From NCBI GenBank assembly GCA_019915135.1, contig JAHLMK010000035.1, positions 91,086 through 155,085 on the forward strand: a DNA stretch of 64,000 nucleotides. Reading direction: 5' to 3'. Each line of letters begins with the position of its first letter. Position 1 is the first letter of the stretch. The position numbers and the translations under genes were made by a program. The notes below the pieces were generated by a model. That model ran no database searches and was not told the origin of the DNA. It saw nothing but the letters and a program-made list of their open reading frames with translations. This DNA is from Strobilurus pachycystidiatus (lineage: Eukaryota > Basidiomycota > Agaricomycetes > Agaricales > Physalacriaceae). This document shows positions 24,441 through 35,045 of this stretch, in pieces.

Positions 24441-24904
24441 TGCTCTGGAGGTCCCAAAGTAACATGATTGATGTTTAGTGTACTACAGAACTACACGCAC
24501 GTCCTCTCCGGATCGCCGATTCTTGACCCACTATCCGTCCTATCCTGAATCGAGGTCTCCGCTGGTCTCCGCTTTCTTTGCCCTACGCGTCGACATACGA
24601 ATACGTATGATTCCTGAAGGTTCCGGGGCACTGTTAAGTGACCTGGTTGTCCCATAGCGTAGGTTAACCCGACATTTCTCCGTGTGCAGGAACAATCAAA
24701 ACACTGCCACTGCCACGTATGCTGTCCGCCACACCTGCCAATACTTCACACCCTGTTCACACTTGCCGCACGGTCCATAACAATGCCGTCAGCAATCAAT
24801 TACAACCCAAAGCAGTATGTGCACATACACACAACAAACTTCTTGTTCAGAGGAGGAGGACCGTCCTGCTTGTCACGTGACCATAGCCCGGAGTAAAGCT
24901 TCGA

Positions 24905-25200
24905 CTTGAGAATAGGGCCTAGGCCCGTCCTGGCAAATGCTTTTTATATTTTCTGTTGCTGCTCTTCCTGTTCAACATGGATGTACAGAGCACAGCGCCG
25001 CCAACAGCAACAGACAGATGCTTAAACAAGCTATGTAACTTTCACCTCCTGGGGAGCACGTACCTGCGGAAGCCGCCTTGGGTTTCCGCTTCAGGCTCCT
25101 TGGAAATAGGTCCGTCCTGGCACCTGCTTCTGATCTGTCCTGTCGCTGCTCTTCCCATTCAACATGGATGCAAGGTACACATCCCACAAAGTCCAAATAT
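24905..25200. repeat. diverged direct repeat pair, spacing ~190 bp
   Basis: The block at about 24915-25000 (GTCCTGGCA..TTGCTGCTCTTCC..TTCAACATGGATG) recurs at about 25110-25195 (GTCCTGGCA..TCGCTGCTCTTCC..TTCAACATGGATG). It is a local segmental duplication with moderate divergence. Confidence 0.65.
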
Positions 25201-25227
25201 TTTAGTCATACTGAGATACTACTGTGC

Positions 25228-25512
25228 TTAGTGCCCCGGATTCTGCCACGCAACCTGCGGTGGCCTATACTGTTCATCCAACAGGACGTGCGTGTAGTTC
25301 TGAACGCCGAACGGAGGCCAAGTCCACTGTTTGAACGAAGAGCGATCGGCGGTTGCCGGACAGACATGAACATACACAGCCACTGGCAGATGTTTTCCTC
25401 TAGCCGCGATGTCGCCAAAGACGGTCTCGCCTCCGGGCCTCGGGTCATCCACAATTTCAAGATATGACGGACGGACACAAACAGGCGATACACCGCGCTT
25501 CGAGGACAGCAT
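25228..25512 (-). pseudogene. C-terminal fragment of an unidentified protein
   Basis: The reverse-strand frame reads YLEIVDDPRPGGETVFGDI, GKHLPVAVYVHVCPATADR, SSFKQWTWPPFGVQNYTHVL and ends LDEQYRPPQVAWQNPGH plus stop at 25228. The composition is strongly protein-like, but I cannot name the family. Upstream frames to 25893 are less convincing, and I could not build a clean 5' gene. It is either the last exon of a real gene or a remnant. Confidence 0.35.
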
Positions 25513-25899
25513 CTACATTAACGTCGAGGTTTAGTCGGTGTCTCGGTACGTCTGCGTCCGTTTTCGCGCCCCAGCCTCACGGCTGCTCTGGGAGGTCCTC
25601 GGCAAAGAGGATTGCGGCCGTTTCGGCCCCTCCCATCCGGCTGTCCCTCTCGATTCATGTCTTTGCCTCTGCTGACGGCCATGTAGATATATTCCAGCTG
25701 ACATGAACTTCTTCGCGTGTTGCCAGCGAAGCAGCAGATGGTGAGGACGAGGACGGAGACAAACACAAGCACACCAACGCCAACAGGTGTGTGCTTGTCC
25801 CCACCCGTTCCCTATCGCGCAAGCTCGCTTACGGGTCCTGATTTGATGCGCAGAAAACACCGCTCTTGATCGACAGCATCCTCGAACAGTCATTCCAGC

Positions 25900-27540
25900 G
25901 CTAAAGATATGCGAGCGGGCGTAGGCGATGCCGAGAGTAGCCAGGTAACCGACCTTCTGTAATGAGCAGGTCTCGATACAGAAGGAGGCCAGGTTATCGG
26001 GCTATGCCGAGAGAGGGAAATGTCTGCACCAACGAAAGAACAGGTGCGTACATTCTCGTCCTTTGCTTGCTCGCGTCTGACTGCATCATCGGACCTAGCA
26101 GACTACATACCCTGGTATCTCTTGGACGTCCCGGGCCCACCCGCTTCCCCTGATGACATGCATACGTCTTCCTGTCTACGTCTACTTCATGTCAAGGATT
26201 GCGTCGCTCCCTCGATTGATAGGTGCCCAAATTTCCGCACTCTCGGGAATAATGCCTAACCATTTGCCTTCGTAGCTTTGCCCTCGTAGGGTTAGTCAAA
26301 CCCTCCCCAATTCCATCCTCCCTATCCTAGATGAGGCCCGGGAGGCGCTTCTCTTGCACGGCGCTCTTCTGACGGAAGCCATGCACGCCATACATCCTGG
26401 TACGTAGCCATGTAATGCTTTCTGTATACCGCTCACTGGCTGCAGCAGCGGGATTGTGGACGCCTTCAATCGGTGCCGTCACCCCTCGCCGGAGCTCCTC
26501 ACGCACTGTCGCTATCGTCACAGCTCACTCCGTTGCGGCGCCGTCTCGCCTTTCAGGTCCAAACTGCGCCGTACGCGTTCTCCTCACCAGTCGTAGCCAT
26601 CGTTTGTTTGAGGCAGCCTAGATTCGTCGTCGCGAGCCCAGACTCGAGCAATCCCTACGACGTCAATATTCGCATGCTGAGCAGAAGGGAGATAATGCGC
26701 ACACGGACATCGCAGAGGTTTGCTTACACGGGTGTTGTCTGTCTACGCTCGTAGCTGTTACCCCGGATCTCACGTCCTCCACACCATTTGAAATGGGGCT
26801 CGTCGGTACCGTTCGTTCTTCTCGGGTTGGTATTGCTGTGGGTACCTCTCCGTCTCTAATACCGCCGGATCTAACAATTTGGTCCAGATTAAAACGCTGG
26901 CACCAATTCAATCACAAAACTCACACCTACTGCTCGCGTGCCTGCGGTTGTGCGTCTGTTGGGAGATTGGGTTCTGTATCCGACTGGAGTAGAGGGAGGG
27001 GAATATCAAGCCGACGAACATGAACCGTCCCACCTCTCACGTCAACACCTGCCCGCCCTTCATCCCGTTCTCCTCGAAATTGGCAGCTCGCCTTTCTTAC
27101 TATATCACTACCCGCTTTCTCAAGACACCTTTCTTCCCTCCGCCGTCCGCTGCAGCGCTGTATCAGCGCGGCGGCGGCGCACTCATACTGTTGTCTTGAC
27201 GGAAAGGCACGCGTCGTTGATTACACACGTACGAATATTGTGGTTTTTATCATTCGCACTTCCGTATTTATTCTGGACTCTATTTCGCTTAGAACTTGGA
27301 AGATTTTACTACCACGTACTCTAGATGCTATCACACATAGTATCTCGTCAGTCTTGGCACTGCGTGCTGAGAACGTTCTCTTATAGTCATAGGCGTCTGC
27401 AGGTCATCTTGTCTCATCTCAGCGCGGTCGCGCAATACAATATAAGTGAGTGAAATGCCTCGTTACTCAACGAGTCGTATGGTATAGCAGGAATCTGAAG
27501 ACTGGTTTACAGAGTACACTACGCGATGGCGACGTCCTAC
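25900..27540. other. no supported gene
   Basis: Short frames such as 26938-27324 (+) end in hydrophobic segments but show no motif or splice logic I can defend. No repeats of note were seen. Confidence 0.4.
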
Positions 27541-27544
27541 ATAA

Positions 27545-28140
27545 TCACTTTCCAAATCCTTCGAGAAGCTTCTCGGAATACAGTCTCATTCGTGCTTGCT
27601 TGCATTCCAATTCGTCGAAGACCTCGTTGGCCTTGACTAGCGGCCTCATCTCCACAAGCGTCTCACTTCTCCAATTCCCCCTTTCCGCATCGTTAGAGAG
27701 ATCTTCGACGCGACTGTACTGGCCCAAGGCAACGAGCTCTCCGCGCATGCGCTTTCGAAACTCGTAGTACACACTCTCGCCCACTCGGAAGATGACATCC
27801 CCACACCGTCGGTAGAATATGGGAGTTATGGCCCGGGGGTGTGAATTTTCTTCTTGCCCGAGATCCCAAAAGGATGTCATGATCATCTGGAGCCATCCCA
27901 TGTCATAAGCATAGGGCCCAGGCAGCAAGTCTGCTGCGTTGCGATTGTTTGCCCAATCGCAGGACCATCCAAAGGGTGTGTTGTCTGAAACCGAGTACCA
28001 CGTCGCTTCGAAAGTGACTCTGTCTTGCCAGGGAAATAACTGGTTGCGTCTCTAGGATGAATATCAGTTCGACACCCTAGGTACGAAGGGGTGAGGCGAC
28101 TCACGAAGGTCTCATCAATATCGGGATACACGTCGGTCAT
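27545..28140 (-). CDS. hypothetical protein, 180 aa, two exons
   Basis: Exon 1 (28105-28140) encodes MTDVYPDIDETF. An intron (gtgagt..catcctag, 28052-28104) follows, and exon 2 (27545-28051) continues in phase to the stop, giving 181 codons. The protein is rich in aromatic residues (NQLFPWQDRVTFEATWYSVS, GWSCDWANNRN, YDMGWLQMIMTSFWDLGQEE) and ends with a charged helical region. No signal peptide or known domain is visible. Its start codon lies about 100 bases from that of the MYND gene on the other strand, so the two would share a bidirectional promoter. The family is unrecognised. Confidence 0.6.
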
Positions 28141-28240
28141 ATTCGCTCCTTGAGAGCGAGCTGTCGGTGTAAGCGCAGTGACCGTCTCGGGCGCGCGGTT
28201 CAGAGATGGGTGCGGAAGCGCAAAGGGGAGGAGCGCCCGA

Positions 28241-28869
28241 TGGATAGCAACGCGTGCGACTTTTGCAAGAAGCACAACGACTCGTTGAGGATATGCGGTA
28301 AATGCCATACTGCGCGGTATTGCTCTACGGACTGTCAACGTAGGTCGTTCTTTCTCCTCCCTCTCTCTCTACTTACTGACAGCCGAGGTAGGTTCACATT
28401 GGAATACGCACAAACAGACCTGCCAGCGGTTCGACGCGCCGGGGAGCACCGTCTCCGTGAAGCCCTTCTACGACTCAAGCAACGCATACATTCAGCCGAT
28501 CGCCAATCTCGCGCGGGACGCCTTCGATATCCCCTCCCCCGCCACACCCGCCGCGCATCACCGCGGCTCCTACGCTCCTCGGAACCCCAACGAAAAACAA
28601 CTCATCATCAAAGTCCAGGTACCCTACAACCCCCCTCGCGAACGCTGCGTCGATGAATAGCGAAGGTAATTTGCTGGTGTATACGAAGAAGCGGAATTTT
28701 GTTTGTAGGATTACGAAGGCGGATGGGCGCGAGTGGGTATGAGAGGCTGGCGAGGACGGTGAGGGAGAAGGGGGTAGGTGGGACGAAGGCGTATTTCTCG
28801 GCGGAGTTGAAGACGAGGGATGAGTTGGTGGTCAAGGTATCGGAAGTGTTATCGGAGCAGCCGTTTTGA
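28241..28869 (+). pseudogene. MYND zinc-finger protein, two frameshifts
   Basis: Starts MDSNACDFCKKHNDSLRICG, continuing KCHTARYCSTDCQ. An intron (28341 to about 28381) follows, and the finger completes with HWNTHKQTCQ, so the MYND cysteine/histidine pattern is whole. Next come FYDSSNAYIQPIANLARDAF and KQLIIKVQVPYNPP. The frame must then slip one base to reach NAASMNSEGNLLVYTKKRNF (near 28640), and one base again after GREW (near 28730) to reach YERLARTVREKGVGGTKAYF and the end LSEQPF. MYND fingers mediate protein-protein contacts. Two independent slips in a conserved-looking tail suggest a pseudogene; sequencing error is the alternative. Confidence 0.72.
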
Positions 28870-29122
28870 TGGGAGAGTCGTTGTTCGTGTTCTCTGCAAC
28901 ATCACATGTTTCAAATTTTATACGACACCCCCAGAGGTCCTGGTGGCGAGCCGACAAGTGGAAACTCATTCCTTGACTCACGACACGCACAGAGACTACG
29001 AATGCCACAACTTGCGTCGTGACTAGACCCACGAGCATGTAAATTGCAATCAAAGATAGTATAAACAGGGCGGATTGCGCTGCGAATGCTTCAATGTAAT
29101 ACACGGCAGTACTTGAACACAA
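28870..29122 (-). CDS. possible membrane-protein exon
   Basis: The reverse frame reads YYIEAFAAQSALFILSLIAI, YMLVGLVTTQVVAFVVSVRV, then SQGMSFHLSARHQDLWGC: two or more hydrophobic spans followed by a polar loop. It looks like part of a fungal integral membrane protein, but no start, splice partners or family could be fixed, and it abuts the MYND relic. It could be a remnant. Confidence 0.25.
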
Positions 29123-29123
29123 G

Positions 29124-29933
29124 TTAGGGGAAGACTCCTAAGTACTCGAGAAGGTGGGTCTTGCGATCTGCTGCCGTTGCATTGTTGGGCAAGGCTTTGA
29201 GTGCGGGTGCGCCCTGTAAAGCGGTCAGCGCCCTTGCGCATTCAGCGCCTGTAAAGGAATCAGGCAAATGAACAGTTACAACGCTGACAGTTCTCACCTG
29301 TGAATGAACGCGCCTCCTCTGGGGTACTAGGTAGTGCGCCGTGGGATCCAAACCCTTCGGGATAGCGCAATGGAGCCTTCCCAGAGATGTGGCCATTATG
29401 AAATTGGATGGGCAACAGTTCAACCCTTTGAGCAGACATGAGGCATGTAGATGCATAATGAGAGAAAACGCACGTTGCCGACAATTTAGCATTTGAAACC
29501 GTTAGGACTGTCATACTATCGACGAGATCAACGTTGGAGGCCTGCAGTGCCATCAGACTATTGTCTAAAGCGGTGTTAGAGGCCTGCAGTGTCATCACGC
29601 TGTTCACGAGGGCGGTGTTGGAGGCGATCAGCAGATTTTGTGAGGCGACCAAGGCATGTTGGGACGTGTTGAAGGCAGCTATGATAGCAATGAGATTGTC
29701 ATTCATAGCCTGAATGGCCTGCATTGGATTCTTCTCAAAGGTTAGACAGCACACGACACAAGATCAGTCGCACATACGGCGTTGGGAACGTTGGGAAGCT
29801 GATTCGCCACAATGTTCAGTGCGTTGGAGAGTTCAGCCCAGTCTGGTTGTGGTGCAATTCCACCGGGTATTGGGAGAGGGTTTAAGACGACTGGAGCCGG
29901 AGGATTCATGAGAGCCACTTGGTTGATGTTCAT
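29124..29933 (-). CDS. Mug135-like protein with repeated coiled-coil-like segment
   Basis: Exon 1 (29778-29933) reads MNINQVALMNPPAPVVLNPL to LPNVPNA. The next exon has a run of near-14-residue repeats (LLIASNTALVNSVMTL, QASNTALDNSLMALQASN, VDLVDSMTVLTVSNAKL). After another intron come VELLPIQFHNG and PLRYPEGFG..LPSTPEEARSFT, and a last exon gives GAECARALTALQG to LLEYLGVFP, stop at 29124. The C-terminal layout matches what I know of Mug135-like C-terminal domains, abundant and functionally obscure in Agaricomycetes. Intron boundaries other than the first donor are approximate. An upstream ATG at 29978 is also possible. Confidence 0.55.
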
Positions 29934-30262
29934 GGCGAAAGATGAAGAGGAACACGTGGCAAGATCCAACATATCCAATCTCGGACGTGACTAAGCACTC
30001 AATCGAGAACCGGAGTTCGGCACGTCATCTGCATCAACGGTCTCGGACGAGTCCACACCTTGCTCGGCTGGTTCGCTCTTCTCCTTCGTCAGGAGCAGAA
30101 TGACAGGACAATGACAGTTCTGACGGCTCCCGAGGCACACGAACAGCACCGGCGATCAAACCTTCACGTGCATTGAGGTCATCCCGCCGCCTGACAGTGG
30201 CCTAGTCGGAGTCCTGGCCTGCGCTGTCACCACCATGATTTGGCAGTTCGACGCGATCTTTC

Positions 30263-31760
30263 TTGCTTCCAGTTCAACAGCTTGCGCAATGCGCGCTCAA
30301 TGGTGGACCCGTTCTTGTGTCGGCTGATCTGGCTACATCTATGGAAGCACTCCTGGTGTCAGCAACGTCAACTGCCCATCTGGAAGTCCCGACGTTGGCG
30401 GCTCAAGCGCTCCCAACGCTGCCCACTTCGGTGCCGTGTGTACCTGACTGTGCGCCATCCCTCCCGGTATTCTCCACACCATCCTCTGCTTCAGCTTCAG
30501 CGCCTCTCTCTGTGCCTCCCCAGATATCCTCCTCACTCCTCTCCGCTCCCTCCAAAGCCGACACCCTCCACGAGCCGGAGATCTCCTACAATGTCCCGCT
30601 AAACCGCCAAACTAGGCTCTCGAAGCTCTATACATACCATCATCCTGATGCCTTTGTGGAGTATCCCAAAACCTCGCCTCAGAACCCAGTTGGCTACCTC
30701 TTCCGTCGAGATCCGCTCGAGTGGGACAGTCCCCTCGATGACAGTGCATGCTCCTGGGGTCGTCCGCGTGGCCAGTCAAAGCAGCGCGATGGCAAACCAA
30801 TCACGCATCCGCTCCTGGTTAATGCTGACAACTGCAAGGTTCCCTGTGTTGAGATTCACAGAACATGTAAGCTCCTTGTGCCATGCGTATCTGCCTAACT
30901 CGTAGCTTCCCATAGGCCAAGGATGCAAAGCTTGTCCGTACGCTGATGCCAATATCGTGAACAAGCCGCATAGAGCCGCGTCACGAACAGATGTCTTGGA
31001 ACGCGTTCTTCAGAGTCGTGAGGTCAACAATGTAGATGCCTCGCCCGATTTTCAGGTCTTCAAGCGCACCGAGGATTTCCTTGCCGGACTTCGAAAGGCG
31101 TGGTGTCATGCTCGAGAACGCGAGGTGACTGCTATTCCCAACGACCAAGCGGAGGAATACGACACAATCCAGGCCAATAACGAGGCCATTCGAAAGGGCT
31201 ATAGAGATCCGGTGAAGCGCTGTCAAGGAATAATACTATACTCCAAGGATTCTGATGGAAATCCGCTTGTCCAGTGAGTACATCTCTTATTCTGTTCGAA
31301 ACTCAACTTGATTACTCCCTAGTTGTGAACATTATCATCATATCATCAGTCTCTCCCTTACTAATCGCGACCATCTTGCAATGTATATACGCCAGGCCAA
31401 ACTTGATTTGTATCCGAATGGAACGGGGTGGACAGGTATGTAGGCGCTTTACCTTGTAAGGACCAAGCGGAATTTTGCTCACCTTTCAACAGCTGTACAG
31501 GCCGAATACGAAAAACAACATGCAGCAGACTATCCTGCTGAATCTCGGTACATTCGTCCTGTCATTGACCTAGATCCCAGCCTTCAATGCCCACCCACTC
31601 GGAAGATGAAAAGATTGATTCCACTGGTGGGACGGAGCGCCTACGAATTGTCATCTGTATGAACCCAGATGGCAGTCGCCGCCTTCGTGATACCCAGTTA
31701 AAATATGCGCGCCTTAAAGAGCGGCGGCTATCAGAACACCGAGCGCGAATTGACGACGAC
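30263..31760 (+). pseudogene. cysteine-cluster protein of a fungal repeat family, truncated
   Basis: A Ser/Pro-rich start leads to RLSKLYTYHHPDAFVEYP and GYLFRRDPLEWDSPLDDSA. An intron (30868-30915) joins THRT to CQGCKACPYADANIV (a CxxCxxC cluster). Two further introns link to CEHYHH and SLSLTNRDHLAMYIRQAKLD, then LYPNGTGWT and AESRYIRPVIDLDPS. A one-base frame change then gives EDEKIDSTGGTERLRIVICM and NPDGSRRLRDTQLKYARL, ending at a TAA near 31760. From memory, similar Agaricomycete proteins continue for several hundred residues into a transposase-like region, so this copy seems cut short; that comparison is unverified. The first exon's start is uncertain. Confidence 0.5.
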
Positions 31761-31769
31761 TAAGACGAT

Positions 31770-32225
31770 CAATGTCTTTTCGGTCCCGTTGGCATGGAAG
31801 AGCAGTCTTATGCCCGGACTAGGCGATACAGTCCATGTCACTGGATTACAGTGCGAACCACCGGCCTGAGCCACCGCCGTACACTGGCGGACAGTGGAAT
31901 GCACTGTCCCGCCGGCGCAGAGTCTGAGCCCATTCCATTCCGTGTTGCTCGCTGGTGAGCAGTGTGTAGCAGTGCACTGGACCGCGGAATACAGTACAAT
32001 CAACTGTATTGCGCTCCGTTTCACGTACTGCTGGCCACTGGTGGGCAGTGTACAGCAGCGCATATCACCCTGTAATGTAGTGTATTACAGTGTAGGGTAC
32101 CCACCCAAACTGAGTCAAATGACAGTGGATAGCAGTGTTGGGCGCTGTACAACACCACCATAATTCAGTGTAAGACAGTGTTCGTGGCCCACCAAACTCA
32201 GTGTAATGACACTGTGTTACAGGGT
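31770..32225. repeat. hairpin-rich CAGTG/CACTG segment
   Basis: CAGTG and CACTG words recur every 10-30 bases, often as small palindromes such as CAGTGTAATGACACTG near 32199-32214 and CAGTGTAA/TTACACTG pairs. Coding capacity is nil. It borders the tRNA-like sequence next to it and may be the body of a short retroelement. Confidence 0.5.
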
Positions 32226-32315
32226 GGCCACTGCTCGAATCGAACCGGCGACCTCCGGGAATGGCCAGTGCTAGTGATCCATATCACGCGACGCGACGGA
32301 TTCGGACCACCATCA
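32222..32315 (-). other. tRNA-derived (SINE-like) fragment
   Basis: On the reverse strand GGAGGTCGCCGGTTCGATTC supplies a polymerase III B-box (GGTTCGATTC). The ends GGTGGTC and GGCCACC could pair as a 7-bp acceptor-like stem about 90 bases apart. The T-arm stem pairs only in part and no clean anticodon arm exists, so this is not a working tRNA. A decayed tRNA or SINE head is the best reading. Confidence 0.4.
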
Positions 32316-32318
32316 ACG

Positions 32319-34493
32319 ATGCCTGAGCTCACGGTTCTACAGTTCTTTGCCAATGAGCTCCGCTATCCAACCCACATACCTAAGGCCAAAGTGCCCAAAT
32401 CCGCGCTACCTTCACATGATCCTGTCGAATTTGGTGCGAACTTTGCAACATCCCTGAATCACGGTCACTCAGTTGCCTGTAGGTCGGCTTGGGGTCTTTG
32501 AGGCGACGCTTGCGCGCCAGAATGGCGCCCGCCAATCTATTTCTATTCACAATCCCCTAAAGAACGATCCATTATTCCTCCCCATTGCCAAACCACGTCT
32601 CGCCAAAACAAAGACTAGGAAGAAGACAATCACGGATGTCTGTACGCGCTGCCCGCCGGTAAGTATCGAGGATTTATTTATGTGACATGCATGTCTTGAT
32701 TGGTCCCAGGTGCCTCCCAGTCTTTCTAGTCCCACGCTCACTTCTTCCACGGACTCGGTATGCTTCATTTCAAAAATATCTGAAATAGTGGTTGACATCT
32801 AATTCCAGGTGACGACTTACAGCCACTTGAATAATAAATCAGCCGGCGCCATTTTCAATGCCCTCAAGATCACCGGCGAACTCTTTCATGCTTGTCGAGG
32901 CAAAGAACTTGTTCTTGCTGTTGGCTCGGTGTGTTCTTCCGTTGATTCATGAGCTCAGGCCAGTAGTAACTCAGCGGATAGTTTGCCGTTCGCATATGCT
33001 TTGGTCTGGAAGGCCATCTTCTGTGGATTCCCACCGAGCAGTTCGATGAAATCACCAGCGCTCCGCCTGTTGCTCGTGGTCAAAAGAGCAAGACATTTGC
33101 CATTCCCGCCACCCTTTTTTCTGGACCTCCCGGTACTGTGGGATACATTTCTATTCAGCTGTACTTTTGTCGCCCAGCGTGGACCATGATCATCTCTGAT
33201 CATAACGTGATGGCTAGCTTCCATCTTTTCTATCTTCGAGAACCGTGTACTGCGCAGGATCTACTTCCTTCTTCTCCGGTCTGTGGATCAATAGACTTAC
33301 TTGTGAGCGTAACTGACTCTTTGCGCTTTCAGCTCTGGCCCTTCCTTTGGTCGACGACGCACGGTCCCGTTCATTATCTCGAGCCAAGTTCTGCTCGAGA
33401 CGCGCTGGAGCGGTGGAGAGCCGCGATCATTGCAGCCCAAGACATGACATCAGTCTTCTGGGCGGTCAAGAGCAATCAGGTTGCGAACAACGGGTATGGT
33501 GCCCAGGAAACCACTGATATGCTTTGGCAGGCGCGCCTACACCCAGCAATGCCCATCTATCATGTTGCCCGTCATGATGGCTTATGGGCTCGTTTTTTAT
33601 CCGTCCACTGCGCCTACCAACATTCCCGCATAACCTTGCTCTCTCAGAGCCACTTCACCCGCCTCTCCAGTTCTTTGCCCTTCTACTTTAATCGTCCACA
33701 ACACGAGAAGTTTCTTCGTTCTGTTTCCACTTACCGCCGCTCGAAGATGCGCCTCTCAAAATCTGACTTCAATAGTCTGCTTGCTACGGGTCTACTTGAT
33801 CCCAATGCTACTTTGCAGGACGATGGAAGTGCTGTTTGCCTCGAAGGTATAGCCTTATTTACGACACATTTTACATTCTAATAAATCACCAGATACTCGT
33901 GTACCTCCGTTCTATCATCCTGGACGGACACCACAAACACACGAGGGTTTTTGTAACGCCAGAGCGCGGGACGACGTCAAGACCAAGACTGTTCCTATCT
34001 ACCGGCTCTCCATTCCTCAGGTCCCCAACTCGTCCAAAACGGTCAATATCTATACACCGATTACCGCTATGATTCCTGAAGCATGGGGTGTTGACGTTCA
34101 GGCATAGAACCATTCACCTACTTACCGATGTCACTACTTACCTGTCTGCTCTAGTCATGTCTCGAGATGTCTGAAGGCGAAGACGTCATGGCTGTTGAGC
34201 GCAAGACAACCCTTGGTCCCTATAGCTTTGATATCTATGTTGCTGCTGTTTGGACAGCAGACCGCGTCGAGGACCTGCCAGCAGCGAAACGTTCTGCAAC
34301 AGTCGTAGGGAAGGCAGTTTGCCGGAGACCCAGTGCCTCTGACTTGAGGGAGAATGCAAGGAAGAAAGCGAGGCTAGCAGCGCAGCCGAAGAGATACTCC
34401 ATTTTATACAACTCGAGTCTTATTGATGTTCTGGATCAGAGCTTGCAGGAGGACGAGATTGAAGAATCGGATACCGAGGAGAATGATATTTAG
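32319..34493 (+). CDS. unidentified multi-exon protein
   Basis: From ATG 32319 the path reads PELTVLQFFANELRYPTHIP. After an unresolved phase change near 32470 it gives GVFEATLARQNGARQSISIH and KTKTRKKTITDVCTRCPP. In-phase introns then lead to IFNALKITGELFHACRGKEL, RICFGLEGHLLWIPTEQFDE, YISIQLYFCRPAWTMIISDH, WPFLWSTTHGPVHYLEPSSA, ALERWRAAIIAAQDMTSVFW and RLSKSDFNSLLATGLLDP. A last intron gives the C-terminal exon (DVMAVERKTTLGPYSFDIYV..) with a basic patch and an acidic end. The central 250 residues form one long clean frame. I know no such family; it sits among mobile-element genes and may belong to one. The start is unsure. Confidence 0.5.
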
Positions 34494-34579
34494 ACATATA
34501 TATATAGTTAATGTCATGTTTCATTGCACTTGTATTTTGGCTATGCAACATACCTCTGCCACGACTTATTTTCACGCCA

Positions 34580-35045
34580 GATGACATCTCCTTAGACCTT
34601 GTGTATACACTTACATTCCGCATGCGCCACATGTGCCGTGTTCTATACTTCCAACAACATAGCGCTTCCCACGCTTTGTGGCGCACCTTGGCCATGTCAT
34701 ATACTCCTCCTACTCTTTGAATTCACCACCAGATGATGCCCCCATGTCCTTAGACCTTGTGTATACACTTACATTCCGCATGCGCCACATGTGCCCTGTT
34801 CTATACTTCCAACAACATAGCGCTTCCCACGCTTTGTGGCGCACCTTGGCCATGTCATACACTCCTAATACTAACTGAATTCACCACCAGATGATGCCCC
34901 CATGTCCTTAGACCTTGTGTATACACTTACATTCCGCATGCGCCACATGTGCCGTGTTCTATACTTCCAACAACATAGCACTTCCCACGCTTTGTGGCGC
35001 ACCTTGGCCATGTCATATACTCCTCCTACTACTTGATCGTCGAGT
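34580..35045. repeat. 158-bp tandem repeat, three units
   Basis: The block starting CCTTAGACCTTGTGTATACA begins at 34590, 34748 and 34906, an exact period of 158. The units are nearly identical (single-base changes such as GCCGTG/GCCCTG). In reverse they each encode MAKVRHKAWEALCCWKYRTR. Because 158 is not a multiple of three, only the unit joined to the CxC6 frame stays readable. Confidence 0.92.

Noticed and set aside
33301..33330. 30-base GTGAGC..TTTCAG segment as an intron
   Set aside because: It is shorter than nearly all introns in this window and a multiple of three without stops; the frame reads through it naturally.
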